A stretch of DNA of 64,000 bases from Hyphomicrobiales bacterium (GCA_021775455.1 JAJFHU010000012.1:1-64000); one strand, 5' to 3'; counted from the stretch's first letter, positions 26,132 through 34,764 are shown. Numbers and translations are program-made. Notes: generated from the sequence alone by a model not told the origin.

Positions 26132-27031
26132 ATGAATATTATTCATGACGCAGAACGATTTGAAAATTCCGTCGATGGGCAAAAAGGAAAACATGCCATG
26201 ATCAAGATTGGCGCTTCAATCGAAATATCACCAAAACAGGCAGTGGAAAACGAAGACCTGCCGGGCCTTTTCCCTTCCGGCACTCGGGTTTACATCACAG
26301 ATGTTGGTACGGACACAGCCGAAACGCTCACACAAGGTGCGAAGCGGGTAAAGGACTTGGGCTATACCCCGGTTCCCCATTTTGCGTCCCGCCGATTGAC
26401 TACGAAGGAAGCGTTGGAAGATCGCATCAAAATGATGGTTTCAGAAGCTGGTGTAACCGATGTGCTGGTTATCGGCGGAGGTCTCGAAAAGGAAGCGGGT
26501 GAATTTGCATCCACAATGGAAGTTCTCGAAACCGGTTTTTTTGACAAACACGGCATCACACACATGGGTGTTGCGGGTCACCCTGAAGGTTCGCCCGACT
26601 TCAACGACGATGTGGCAATCGAAGCCCTGAAGCTCAAACAGGCATATAGCGAGCGCACCGATATCGATATGCGCATCGTTACCCAATTCGGTTTTGCATC
26701 TGATAATTTTGTTAAATGGGCTGAAGGCCTTTCCGGCCATGACATAAATCTGCCAGTTCATTTGGGCGTTGCCGGTCCTGCAAAACTCACAACTTTGGTC
26801 AAGTTTGCAGCCATGTGTGGTGTTGGGAACTCAATTTCCTTCGTAAAAAAACGTGCGGCATCGGTCATGACCATGGTTGCCGGTTTTGATCCAAATGAAA
26901 TTGTGGACCCAATTGAAAAGGCAGCGCTCTCCAATCCCGATAGCGCAATCCAGCAAATCCACGTATTCCCGTTCGGTGGTGTGAAGAAATCTGCCGAGTG
27001 GCTCATCGAGCGCGGCACTTGGTCAGTTTAA
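26132..27031 (+). CDS. Methylenetetrahydrofolate reductase-family protein
   Basis: 299 residues from ATG 26132 (AGAGG 8 bases upstream); ATG 26198 is a possible later start. MTHFR-type barrel with DVLVIGGG and VTQFGFASDNFVKW. Clearly distinct from the MetF paralogue at 28109. Being coupled to the Virulence_fact gene and lying between carrier and folate methyltransferase, it may work in the oxidising direction, turning methyl-H4folate from demethylation back to methylene-H4folate; this is inference. Confidence 0.85.
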   Translation: MNIIHDAERFENSVDGQKGKHAMIKIGASIEISPKQAVENEDLPGLFPSGTRVYITDVGTDTAETLTQGAKRVKDLGYTPVPHFASRRLTTKEALEDRIKMMVSEAGVTDVLVIGGGLEKEAGEFASTMEVLETGFFDKHGITHMGVAGHPEGSPDFNDDVAIEALKLKQAYSERTDIDMRIVTQFGFASDNFVKWAEGLSGHDINLPVHLGVAGPAKLTTLVKFAAMCGVGNSISFVKKRAASVMTMVAGFDPNEIVDPIEKAALSNPDSAIQQIHVFPFGGVKKSAEWLIERGTWSV

Positions 27032-27046
27032 CATCAATGCACTGAA

Positions 27047-27072
27047 TGCGAAGCAATCAAGGTTGCTTCGCA
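27047..27072. terminator. Hairpin between convergent MTHFR-like and soxR genes
   Basis: TGCGAAGCAA and TTGCTTCGCA form a perfect 10-bp stem with a 6-base loop. The soxR stop codon lies in the loop, so the last soxR codons form one arm. Position between convergent genes suggests transcription termination, although no T-run follows. Confidence 0.5.
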
Positions 27073-27494
27073 ACGCTTTCCGGTGAATCTCCCATCAAAT
27101 AACGAGGGCCTGCTCCTTTCCGGTAGGCTCTGTCCTGTGGATTGTAAAGGGCACAATTTTTGAGTGACAGGCAACCGCAACCGATGCACCCATCAAGTCT
27201 CTCTCTCATTTGAGTAAGTGAGTTGATCTTCTCATCGAGCGCTGTGCGAAATCCCTTGCTCAGTTGATTCCAGTCTTTCTTGGTTGGGGTGCGTCCATCC
27301 GGTAGTGCATCCAGCCTTTGACGAATTTGCTCAATGGTAAATCCGACCTGCTGGGCAATCAGTACAAATGACAGCCTCCTGATATCAGACCGAAAAAACC
27401 GCCGTTGCCCCCCTGCGCTACGCTCTGCCTTTACCAATCCCTGCGTTTCATAATAACGGATTGCAGAGACGCTAAGACCTGTTCGCTCGGCCAA
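27057..27494 (-). CDS. soxR: Redox-sensitive regulator SoxR
   Basis: MerR-family; helix-turn-helix LSVSAIRYYETQGL and the [2Fe-2S] site CIGCGCLSLKNC. The first usual start codon in frame is TTG 27494, but this cuts the first helix. The frame is open upstream and codes NISIGQ, a normal continuation; the only codon with a placed ribosome binding site (GGAG, 8 bases) is ATT at 27527, so a rare ATT start is possible. A SoxR-box-like site lies just upstream. Divergent from the VOC gene it probably controls. Confidence 0.9.
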   Translation of the reverse strand: MAERTGLSVSAIRYYETQGLVKAERSAGGQRRFFRSDIRRLSFVLIAQQVGFTIEQIRQRLDALPDGRTPTKKDWNQLSKGFRTALDEKINSLTQMRERLDGCIGCGCLSLKNCALYNPQDRAYRKGAGPRYLMGDSPESVAKQP

Positions 27495-27552
27495 CTGCCC
27501 TATCGAAATGTTGATTGTTACAGTAATCTGTTTTTCTCCAGAAAATACCTTG

Positions 27553-27571
27553 ACCTCAAGTTAGGTTTAGG
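27553..27571. promoter_or_regulatory. SoxR box between soxR and VOC gene
   Basis: ACCTCAAGTTAGGTTTAGG. The left half equals the SoxR operator half-site (ACCTCAAGTTA) known from Gram-negative bacteria; the right half is degenerate. Placed 53 bp before the VOC gene, as expected for activation of that gene. Confidence 0.7.
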
Positions 27572-27623
27572 AATTATCTTTTGAATTGAAAATTGTCAAT
27601 GTACAACGATTAAGGAGAGAAAC

Positions 27624-28007
27624 ATGACACAAGCAACTCTGGAGCATGTAAATGTTACGGTGAGCGATCCAAAACGCACAGTTGAAAGACTATGCACAAT
27701 TTACAATTGGAAAATCCGTTGGGAAGGCGATGCGATAAATAACGGATATACCTACCATGTAGGTTCTGATGATTGCTACCTGGCAATTTACTCCCCGGGC
27801 ACAACCGAAACTCCGGAACACGAAAGTTATAAAATCCGGGGTGGACTAAACCACATTGCATTGATTGTGGATGATTTGGACGAGACCGAAAAACGGGTAC
27901 TCGATGCTGGGTACAAAACCTTTTCCCACGCAGACTATGAACCAGGAAGGCGGTTTTACTATCGTGACGAAGACAATATCGAGTTTGAGGTGGTCAGCTA
28001 CAGTTAA
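27624..28007 (+). CDS. VOC/glyoxalase family protein
   Basis: 127 residues with two beta-alpha-beta modules: LEHVNVTVSDP at the start, LNHIALIVDDL in the middle and a terminal metal-ligand Glu region (NIEFEVVSY). AAGGAG lies just upstream of the start. Likely under SoxR control, so it may act on a reactive electrophile or antibiotic. Exact substrate unknown. Confidence 0.85.
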   Translation: MTQATLEHVNVTVSDPKRTVERLCTIYNWKIRWEGDAINNGYTYHVGSDDCYLAIYSPGTTETPEHESYKIRGGLNHIALIVDDLDETEKRVLDAGYKTFSHADYEPGRRFYYRDEDNIEFEVVSYS

Positions 28008-28035
28008 GCCTTGGATTTACGAAGATGCTCGTGCA

Positions 28036-28082
28036 AAACCGGAGCCAGCTCGGGAGGATTAATTCTCGTCTGACTCCGGTTT
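28036..28082. terminator. Long-loop hairpin between convergent VOC and metF genes
   Basis: AAACCGGAG (28036-28044) and CTCCGGTTT (28074-28082) form a 9-bp stem. The plus-strand arm ends in TTTCTTATA, weakly T-rich. Lies between the two stop codons, so it may serve both directions. Confidence 0.5.
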
Positions 28083-28108
28083 CTTATACCCCCGAAAGGA
28101 TAATCTAG

Positions 28109-28960
28109 TTATGCAACTGCACGTTCCCGGCCCTGATGAGCTTGCAAGAATGTCTTTGCAGCGATATCCGCAAGCGGTACACGATTAAGCGTATAAATGT
28201 GGATAGTTTCAAAACCAGCATATGCCAGATCATAAACCTGCGCTTTTAGCAGTTCTGACGCAATTTCCATCGGATCAGATCCTACCGTGTCGTCACCTTC
28301 AAATGCATCTTGCACGAATTGTGGAATTGCAGTCCCGCATTTTTCGGCCATCTCACGAACTTTGGCAAAATTGTAAATCGGCAAAATTCCCGGAATGATC
28401 GGGATCGTGACACCCGCAGCCCTGGCTCGATCGACAAAATCATAGAATACTGAATTGTCAAAAAAGAATTGCGTAATGGCGGCTTTGGCACCAGCGTCCT
28501 GTTTACCCTTCAACACTTGAATATCTGCATCAGGAGAATCAGAAAGCGGATGACTTTCCGGGTAGCAGGCGACATAAATTTCAAACGGATGCCACTTGAG
28601 CAATGAGCTTACAAATTCTGCCGTATCTTCAAATGCCGGCTTGCCGCCGGTTGCAAAAGATGCATCTCCCCGCAATGCAACCAACTGTTTGAAACCGCCG
28701 TCCCAAACTGCATTTGCAAACGCCTCGATTTCTGACCGATCTATTCCTGAATACGTCAGATGACTGGCAGTTGGTACGCCTGAACCATTGGAAAGTGCAT
28801 GAACCGTTTTAAGCGTACCCTCTTTTGCAGATCCACCAGCACCAAATGTCACACTTTGAAATTCAGGTTGGTAAGCAGCCAGGGTTGAAACCGTTTCCTT
28901 CAGCAGATCGTCCGCCTTTTGTGACCTGGCGGGAAAATATTCAAAACTCACATTAGCCAT
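28109..28960 (-). CDS. metF: Methylenetetrahydrofolate reductase
   Basis: 283 residues from ATG 28960 (AAGGAG 9 bases upstream; an upstream frame to 28990 adds ten residues). SFEYFPARS is the MetF N-terminal motif and VTFGAGGS the flavin/folate region. Reduces methylene- to methyl-tetrahydrofolate, the methyl donor for methionine. The palindrome at 29021 lies 61 bp upstream, predicting methionine-cycle control. Divergent from the folate:corrinoid methyltransferase operon. Confidence 0.93.
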   Translation of the reverse strand: MANVSFEYFPARSQKADDLLKETVSTLAAYQPEFQSVTFGAGGSAKEGTLKTVHALSNGSGVPTASHLTYSGIDRSEIEAFANAVWDGGFKQLVALRGDASFATGGKPAFEDTAEFVSSLLKWHPFEIYVACYPESHPLSDSPDADIQVLKGKQDAGAKAAITQFFFDNSVFYDFVDRARAAGVTIPIIPGILPIYNFAKVREMAEKCGTAIPQFVQDAFEGDDTVGSDPMEIASELLKAQVYDLAYAGFETIHIYTLNRVPLADIAAKTFLQAHQGRERAVA

Positions 28961-29275
28961 CGCTGGATTCTCCTTCACAATTCGTCGCAATATAGCAATA
29001 TTTTGACGTTTGTAAAGTACATATAAAGATATCTTTATATCTTGATTTTAATTTGATTTATTGTTAACCCTAACGCGATTTCGCACACCCAACTGTGTTA
29101 CAAATGAATTCACGGTGAGTTTTTTGGATGATTGGGGCATCCCAAGACTGAATCTGATCGGCGGAGTCGTAAAATGATTAGACCATGTCGTCTGAAAATG
29201 CGTTCTTTGCCAATTCAAGGGGCATTGAAGTTCCATGATTATTCGCAGGCCGAGCGCCGCTGAAAGGCTTAGTAA
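28961..29275. other. Divergent regulatory region, metF and folate methyltransferase
   Basis: 315 bp without a gene. Holds the perfect palindrome at 29021-29040 and must contain the promoters for metF (leftwards) and for the methyltransferase-reactivator pair (rightwards). The sequence around the palindrome is AT-rich. Confidence 0.6.
29021..29040. promoter_or_regulatory. Perfect 20-bp palindrome upstream of metF (SahR-like)
   Basis: ATATAAAGATATCTTTATAT, fully symmetric. Second copy of the site seen before bmt at 17427. Its place lets one regulator act on metF and, from a distance of 235 bp, perhaps on the divergent operon. Assignment to SahR is from memory of the motif. Confidence 0.75.
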
Positions 29276-30238
29276 ATGACACACACACTTGTCGCCTCCC
29301 AATCCAAAGAAGTCATAATCGGTTTTGACCAACCCTTCTGCGTAATTGGTGAACGCATTAACCCGACAGGACGCAAGAAACTTGCAGCAGAAATGATTGA
29401 AGGCAATTTTGAGACTGTTGAGAAGGATGCCCTCGAACAAGTTAGAGCGGGTGCGACCATTTTGGATATCAATGCAGGTGTTACTGCAGTGAACCCTAAC
29501 GAAACCGAACCTCCTCTCATGGTCAGGACACTCGAGATTGTTCAGGGCCTGACTGACACACCTCTTTCAATCGATTCCTCAGTGAGTTCCGCAATCAAGG
29601 CTGGACTGGAAGTAGCCAATGGCCGTCCGCTGGTAAACTCGGTAACTGGTGAATTGGAAAAACTCGAAGCCATCCTTCCACTAATAAAAAAGTACAATGT
29701 ACCGGTTGTAGCGATCTCCAACGACGAGACCGGCATTTCCGAAGACCCCGATGTTCGATTTGCTGTTGCCAAGAAAATCGTTGAGCACGCTGCAGATTAC
29801 GGAATCAAGCCAAATGACATTGTTGTAGACCCCCTCGTAATGCCAATCGGCGCGATGGGTACTGCAGGCCAGCAGGTTTTCAGGCTGGTTCGCCGCTTGC
29901 GCGATGAGTTGGGCGTCAACACTACGTGCGGCCTTTCAAACATTTCGTTTGGTTTGCCACATCGTCATGGTATCAATGCGGCATTCATCCCAATGGTTAT
30001 TGCTTCCGGCATGACTTCCGCAATCATGAACCCCTGCCGCCCGGCGGAAATGGAAGCAGTTCATGGCGCAAATGTTCTTAACGGCACAGACGGAAACTGT
30101 GCCAACTGGATCAAGACCTATCGCGACCACACACCTGCTGCTGCCGGGGGGCCTGCAGCCGCTGGTGGTGAGGCAAGTGCCGCACGCAGCGACGGTCGCC
30201 GCGGCGGGCGATCCGCAAGACGAGGCGCTGCTGCTTAG
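29276..30238 (+). CDS. Methyl-H4folate:corrinoid methyltransferase (split MetH module)
   Basis: 320 residues of the pterin-binding (DHPS-like) barrel family: VIGERINPTGRKKL at 22-35, then ATILDINAGV, LSIDSS and SNISFGLPHR, as in AcsE/MtvA and the folate domain of MetH. Transfers methyl between methyl-tetrahydrofolate and the corrinoid carrier. The C-terminal tail is Ala/Gly/Arg-rich (GRRGGRSARRGAAA). AAAGG 8 bases before ATG. Followed after 27 bp by the reactivator gene. Confidence 0.92.
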   Translation: MTHTLVASQSKEVIIGFDQPFCVIGERINPTGRKKLAAEMIEGNFETVEKDALEQVRAGATILDINAGVTAVNPNETEPPLMVRTLEIVQGLTDTPLSIDSSVSSAIKAGLEVANGRPLVNSVTGELEKLEAILPLIKKYNVPVVAISNDETGISEDPDVRFAVAKKIVEHAADYGIKPNDIVVDPLVMPIGAMGTAGQQVFRLVRRLRDELGVNTTCGLSNISFGLPHRHGINAAFIPMVIASGMTSAIMNPCRPAEMEAVHGANVLNGTDGNCANWIKTYRDHTPAAAGGPAAAGGEASAARSDGRRGGRSARRGAAA

Positions 30239-30265
30239 GTTGTAGCGGTATACTGGAGGCAATTT

Positions 30266-32290
30266 TTGACCGATCATCTTGTTCTGTTCATGCCATCGGG
30301 CAAACGCGGGCGTTTCGAAAAGGGAACGCCTGTTCTTGATGCCGCACGTGAACTGGGTGTTTATGTGGAATCAGTTTGTGGCGGTCGCGGCATATGCGGC
30401 CGCTGTCAGATTGAAATCCAGGAAGGTCAATTCGCCAAGCACCGCATCACTTCATCCAACGAGAATATTTCCGCATTTGGTGCCAAGGAAAAGCGCTATG
30501 CCGAAAAGCGCGATCTCAAAGAAGGGCGACGTCTCTCCTGTTCAGCAACCATCGAAGGTGACCTTGTTGTCGATGTTCCGCAGGAAGGCCAGATTAACGC
30601 CGCTGTTATTCGCAAGAATGACGACGGTCGCATCATTGAGCGCAATCCCGCCGTCCAGCTTTGTTATGTCGAGGTTGAAGAACCCGACATGCACAAGCCA
30701 CTGGGTGATCTGGATCGTTTGAAGCATGCACTTGAACAGGATTGGGGCTGGACGGACTTGATGGTCGACTCCCATTTGCTGCCAAAAGTCCAGAAGAAAC
30801 TCCGGGAAGGCGAGTGGAAAGTAACTGCCGTTATTCACAAGGACATGGAGACTTCACGTCCTTCGCTCATTGCACTTTATCCGGGCTTGAAAAACGAAGC
30901 TTATGGCATCGCCTGCGATATCGGCTCGACAACCATCGCCATGCATCTTGTATCAATGTTGTCCGGCACCACCGTAGCTTCCTCCGGTGCTCCAAACCCT
31001 CAAATCCGGTTTGGTGAAGATTTGATGAGCCGCGTTTCCTACGTGATGATGAATCCAGAGGGCCGCGAAGCAATGACCGTTGCAGTTCGAAACTCACTCA
31101 ACAATTTGATTGAGAATGTCTGCACCGAAGCCAACGTCGAACCAAAAGATATTTTCGACCTCGTGTTTGTCGGCAATCCGATCATGCATCATCTGTTTCT
31201 TGGTATAGATCCTACCGAACTTGGGGGTGCGCCTTTTGCGCTGGCAGTTTCAGGGGCTGTTCATTCCTGGGCTACCGATCTGGAGTTGAGTGTGAATACC
31301 GGTGCACGTGTCTACATACTACCCTGCATAGCAGGCCACGTAGGTGCAGATGCAGCCGCAGTCACGCTGTGCGAAGGTCCGCATCGTCAAAGTGAAAACA
31401 TGCTGGTGGTTGACGTTGGTACAAACGCAGAGATTGTTTTAGGCAACAAGGACCGCGTGGTTGCGGCTTCCTCACCAACCGGCCCGGCATTTGAAGGCGC
31501 AGAAATTTCGTGCGGCCAACGTGCTGCACCAGGTGCCATTGAACGCGTTCGCATTGACCCAGAAACCCTTGAGCCAAAAGTCCGTGTCATAGGTGTAGAG
31601 GCTTGGTCGGATGATCCAGGCTTTGAGGCCGCGTCATCACAGACCGGGGTAACCGGTGTATGTGGTTCGGCAATTATTGAAGTTGTTGCAGAAATGTTCC
31701 TCGCTGGAATAATTTCTGAAGATGGTGTTGTTGACGGCTCCCTTGCCGCAAAATCTCCCCGCATTATAGAAGAGGGTCGAACATTCTCCTATCTGCTTTG
31801 GGATGGCGAACAAAGGCTGGTTATCAAGCAGACCGACGTGCGTGCTATCCAATTGGCGAAGGCAGCGCTTTATGCTGGCATCAAATTGCTGATGGACAAG
31901 TTGGGAATTGAAGAGGTGGACTCAATCAGTTTTGCTGGCGCATTCGGCACATTTATCGATCCAAAATACGCGATGGTTCTCGGCCTTATTCCGGATTGTG
32001 ATCTGAAAAAAGTCAAGGCAGTCGGCAATGCTGCTGGATATGGTGCCAAGATGGCATTGCTCAACCGTGATTATCGTAGGGAAATCGAGGAGACTGTTAA
32101 CAAAATCGAGAAAATTGAAACTGCTTTGGAACCCGATTTCCAACAACATTTCGTCAATGCCATGGCCATGCCAAACAAGGTTGAACCATTCCCGAAGCTG
32201 GCAGAACAGGTAAAATTACCTGAAAAAAAATCCAATGCTGATGGTGGTGATGGAACTGGTCGTCGAAGACGCCGACGAGCCCGGGTCTAA
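30266..32290 (+). CDS. RamA/RACo-like corrinoid reactivation protein (DUF4445)
   Basis: 674 residues, TTG start with GGAGG six bases upstream. Residues 1-95 form a [2Fe-2S] ferredoxin: CGGRGICGRC and a later LSCSA Cys. A linker leads to an ASKHA-fold ATPase (DUF4445) with ACDIGSTTIAMH near 215 and VVDVGTNAEIV near 380. Such proteins reduce inactive cob(II)alamin to cob(I)alamin using ATP. A comparable activator is needed for the split MetH described in Phaeobacter, as I recall. The C-terminus is GTGRRRRRRARV, again Arg-rich. Same operon as the folate methyltransferase. Confidence 0.93.
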   Translation: MTDHLVLFMPSGKRGRFEKGTPVLDAARELGVYVESVCGGRGICGRCQIEIQEGQFAKHRITSSNENISAFGAKEKRYAEKRDLKEGRRLSCSATIEGDLVVDVPQEGQINAAVIRKNDDGRIIERNPAVQLCYVEVEEPDMHKPLGDLDRLKHALEQDWGWTDLMVDSHLLPKVQKKLREGEWKVTAVIHKDMETSRPSLIALYPGLKNEAYGIACDIGSTTIAMHLVSMLSGTTVASSGAPNPQIRFGEDLMSRVSYVMMNPEGREAMTVAVRNSLNNLIENVCTEANVEPKDIFDLVFVGNPIMHHLFLGIDPTELGGAPFALAVSGAVHSWATDLELSVNTGARVYILPCIAGHVGADAAAVTLCEGPHRQSENMLVVDVGTNAEIVLGNKDRVVAASSPTGPAFEGAEISCGQRAAPGAIERVRIDPETLEPKVRVIGVEAWSDDPGFEAASSQTGVTGVCGSAIIEVVAEMFLAGIISEDGVVDGSLAAKSPRIIEEGRTFSYLLWDGEQRLVIKQTDVRAIQLAKAALYAGIKLLMDKLGIEEVDSISFAGAFGTFIDPKYAMVLGLIPDCDLKKVKAVGNAAGYGAKMALLNRDYRREIEETVNKIEKIETALEPDFQQHFVNAMAMPNKVEPFPKLAEQVKLPEKKSNADGGDGTGRRRRRRARV

Positions 32291-32306
32291 GACGTGAACC
32301 AATGTT

Positions 32307-33191
32307 CTACAGCTGTGCAAAACTTGCTCGCAAGTAATCTACAACTGCATTAACTGGCGCGGATATTTCAGCAACCTTTACAAGGCCAATTGAATATTTG
32401 CCGAGTGGCGGAAGCCCGTACTTGGATTCCAATTGTACTATGTTCCCGTCACACGATGATGCTGGCAAGGGAGCAATTGCCAAATCAGCCAACAGTGCAG
32501 CTTTCTGCCCGGATGTGTAGGCGCTCTTGAAATTTACCCGGAATTCCCTGCCAATCTTATCAAGGCCATCAATGGCTGCTTTGCGCCATACACACCCTTC
32601 TTCCCAAACCGACAACGGCAATGGAGTTTGCTCAACCGCGACGCCACATTTCAAGCCTGCCCACACTAATTCTTCGCGATGAATTACTTCTACCGGTAAT
32701 TCGCAATATTCTGATACTTCGCAGGTAACAATTGCCAGATCAAGCATTCCTGCTTTCACCCGCCTTGCAAGTTCCATGGAGCCTTCCACAGTTACTTCGA
32801 CTGCAACTCCGGGATGGGTTTCATTAAATCGCTTGAGTATACCCGGTAAAAATTGCTCAGCTAAATGATCAACCGTACCCAAGCGTACTTCACCTACTAT
32901 GTCGGGAGAAATAAACTGAGCCATCAGTTCCCGATTCAAAGCCAACAGGCGCCGCGCATGGGTTAAAAGTTTTTCTCCGTCGACAGTCAGGGTCACCGAA
33001 CGTGAGTCGCGATTAAACACTGGTCGTCCCAAAATTTCTTCAATCCGCTTAACCTGCATGGATACCGCTGATGGTGTCCGGAACACAACTTCGGCAGCGG
33101 CGCTGAAATTTCCCGTTTCTGCTATGGCAACCAGGGTATTGAGCAAATCCAGTTCCAACAGAGGAGCCTGCAAGTTAAGCGGTGCGTTCAT
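32307..33191 (-). CDS. LysR-family transcriptional regulator
   Basis: 294 residues. N-terminal winged helix-turn-helix (LLNTLVAIAETGNFSAAAE, then TPSAVSMQVKRIEE) and a periplasmic-binding-like effector domain. Convergent with the reactivator gene and divergent from the DUF1127 gene, whose promoter lies in the shared 130-bp gap. The ligand cannot be predicted. Confidence 0.92.
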   Translation of the reverse strand: MNAPLNLQAPLLELDLLNTLVAIAETGNFSAAAEVVFRTPSAVSMQVKRIEEILGRPVFNRDSRSVTLTVDGEKLLTHARRLLALNRELMAQFISPDIVGEVRLGTVDHLAEQFLPGILKRFNETHPGVAVEVTVEGSMELARRVKAGMLDLAIVTCEVSEYCELPVEVIHREELVWAGLKCGVAVEQTPLPLSVWEEGCVWRKAAIDGLDKIGREFRVNFKSAYTSGQKAALLADLAIAPLPASSCDGNIVQLESKYGLPPLGKYSIGLVKVAEISAPVNAVVDYLRASFAQL

Positions 33192-33321
33192 TGTACAATC
33201 AATCTTTCAATTTTATTGATAGATAGCATCAAAACTATTCGTTTGATTGAAGCATAATTTTTCACCATTATCAAGGTCGAGACATTCGCGAAGTCTCCTG
33301 CAACAAACCAAGGAGATTAAA

Positions 33322-33618
33322 ATGACTACCCAATGCACCAGTGTTCCCCTTTGCGCGGACACTTACGCTGAAAGTTCAAACGCCTTTGGAGCAACCATTG
33401 GAAATACGGTTTCAAAAATTAGAAACTGGTGGTCGGCAAGAAAACAGCGCCGCATGGACCAGAAGGCTTTTCGACAGATTTTGTCGCTGAGTGATGCTGC
33501 AATAAGAGATATCGGCGTTACCCGATCTGACGTAATCTGGGCAAACAGTCTGCCGCTTGGAACGAATGCTTCCGCAGAATTGAAAAAAGCCGCTCATCGT
33601 AACCGGGAGTTCCGCTGA
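33322..33618 (+). CDS. DUF1127 small protein
   Basis: 98 residues from ATG 33322 (AAGGAG six bases upstream). The C-terminal half has the DUF1127 core: W-x-x-A-R-K-Q, then LSLSDAAIRDIGVTRSDV. Arg-rich small proteins of this kind influence RNA turnover and phosphate/carbon responses in some alphaproteobacteria. Divergent from the LysR gene, so possibly its target. Confidence 0.85.
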   Translation: MTTQCTSVPLCADTYAESSNAFGATIGNTVSKIRNWWSARKQRRMDQKAFRQILSLSDAAIRDIGVTRSDVIWANSLPLGTNASAELKKAAHRNREFR

Positions 33619-33807
33619 ACAATAAGGAGAGTCAAAGACCCATATGTTGAACCAATTGAGGCTTGGTAATTAATTTACCAGCCTCATTTTTGTTGGAATT
33701 TGTTAACCACCCACAAAATTCTTCTCACCACATTGCAAATGTTAAGCTATATCCAACCAATTTAGTGTTCATTAGCTGCTTGAAAAGGAAAATTGGGGCC
33801 ACCAAGC

Positions 33808-34764
33808 ATGAACACCGCCGAAAACCTCATACAATATGATTTTCAAGCTGGAAAAATTTCTGGCGGAAATGTTATCGAACGTATCGGTATCATGTTAATG
33901 CGAAACGCGGCTTGGATGACGAAATCCATACGCTTTACCGGATTTTCCTGGGCTGCAAAGCTTGTCCGAACAGTTTTTCCAAGTCACCGAACAATATGCA
34001 CCCAACTTACAGATGACGCAGTTTTCGAGTTCCCGTACGGCGATGCTTACTGGGGGCGCATGCTTTACAACGGTGAGCTCTATTGCCCGGAAGTAGAACA
34101 GTTCCTGCTAGGAATGCGGGATGTTGACTATGCATTCATCGATTGCGGAGCGAATTACGGATATATGTCCGCGATTGTAACCAGCCGAACCTACGGCTCC
34201 AAACCATCTATTGCTATCGAGGCTGATCCGGAAACTTATCGCATTCTGCAAAGAAATGCCAAATTGAATGACGACCGCTTCGAATTGGTTCACAAAGCGG
34301 TTTATTCAAAGTCCGGTGAATTGGTCAATATCTACGGTGATAAACACGAAGCACGATCAATCGTTCCTGATGGTGGTGCCGGAACGGGTGGAATGGTGGA
34401 GACATTGGCGCTGGACGATTTGGCGAAGTGGCGCAAGCAAACCGGCAACAAACCAGTCATTTTAAAACTGGACGTCGAAGGTGTTGAGATTGAAGCAATG
34501 CGCGGTGCCAGGAAACTGTGCAAAAAAGACTGCCTTGTTCTCTTTGAAGATCATGCCTCCGACAAGACCCATGAGGTTACACGCTTTTTCATGGATGAGT
34601 TGGGAATGCGAATTTTCGCTCCACATGAACCCGGCTGCCCGGAAATCCATGACATCAATGAGCTTGATGCGATCAAAAAATTTTCCCGCGTTGGTTATGA
34701 TTTTCTGGCAACCACCAGCAAATTCTGGGTAAAAGAAATCAAACTTTACCAGAAGCAGGACTAG
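33808..34764 (+). CDS. FkbM-family methyltransferase
   Basis: About 318 residues from ATG 33808; a TTG at 33793 is an alternative start with AAGG nearby. The SAM site AFIDCGANYGYMSAI and the later ILKLDVEGVEIEAMRG are the FkbM signatures. Probably O-methylates a sugar or lipid of the cell surface. The stop codon TAG falls inside the CTAG duplicated at the border of the MITE-like element that follows, so the present C-terminus may have been set by that insertion. Confidence 0.88.
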   Translation: MNTAENLIQYDFQAGKISGGNVIERIGIMLMRNAAWMTKSIRFTGFSWAAKLVRTVFPSHRTICTQLTDDAVFEFPYGDAYWGRMLYNGELYCPEVEQFLLGMRDVDYAFIDCGANYGYMSAIVTSRTYGSKPSIAIEADPETYRILQRNAKLNDDRFELVHKAVYSKSGELVNIYGDKHEARSIVPDGGAGTGGMVETLALDDLAKWRKQTGNKPVILKLDVEGVEIEAMRGARKLCKKDCLVLFEDHASDKTHEVTRFFMDELGMRIFAPHEPGCPEIHDINELDAIKKFSRVGYDFLATTSKFWVKEIKLYQKQD

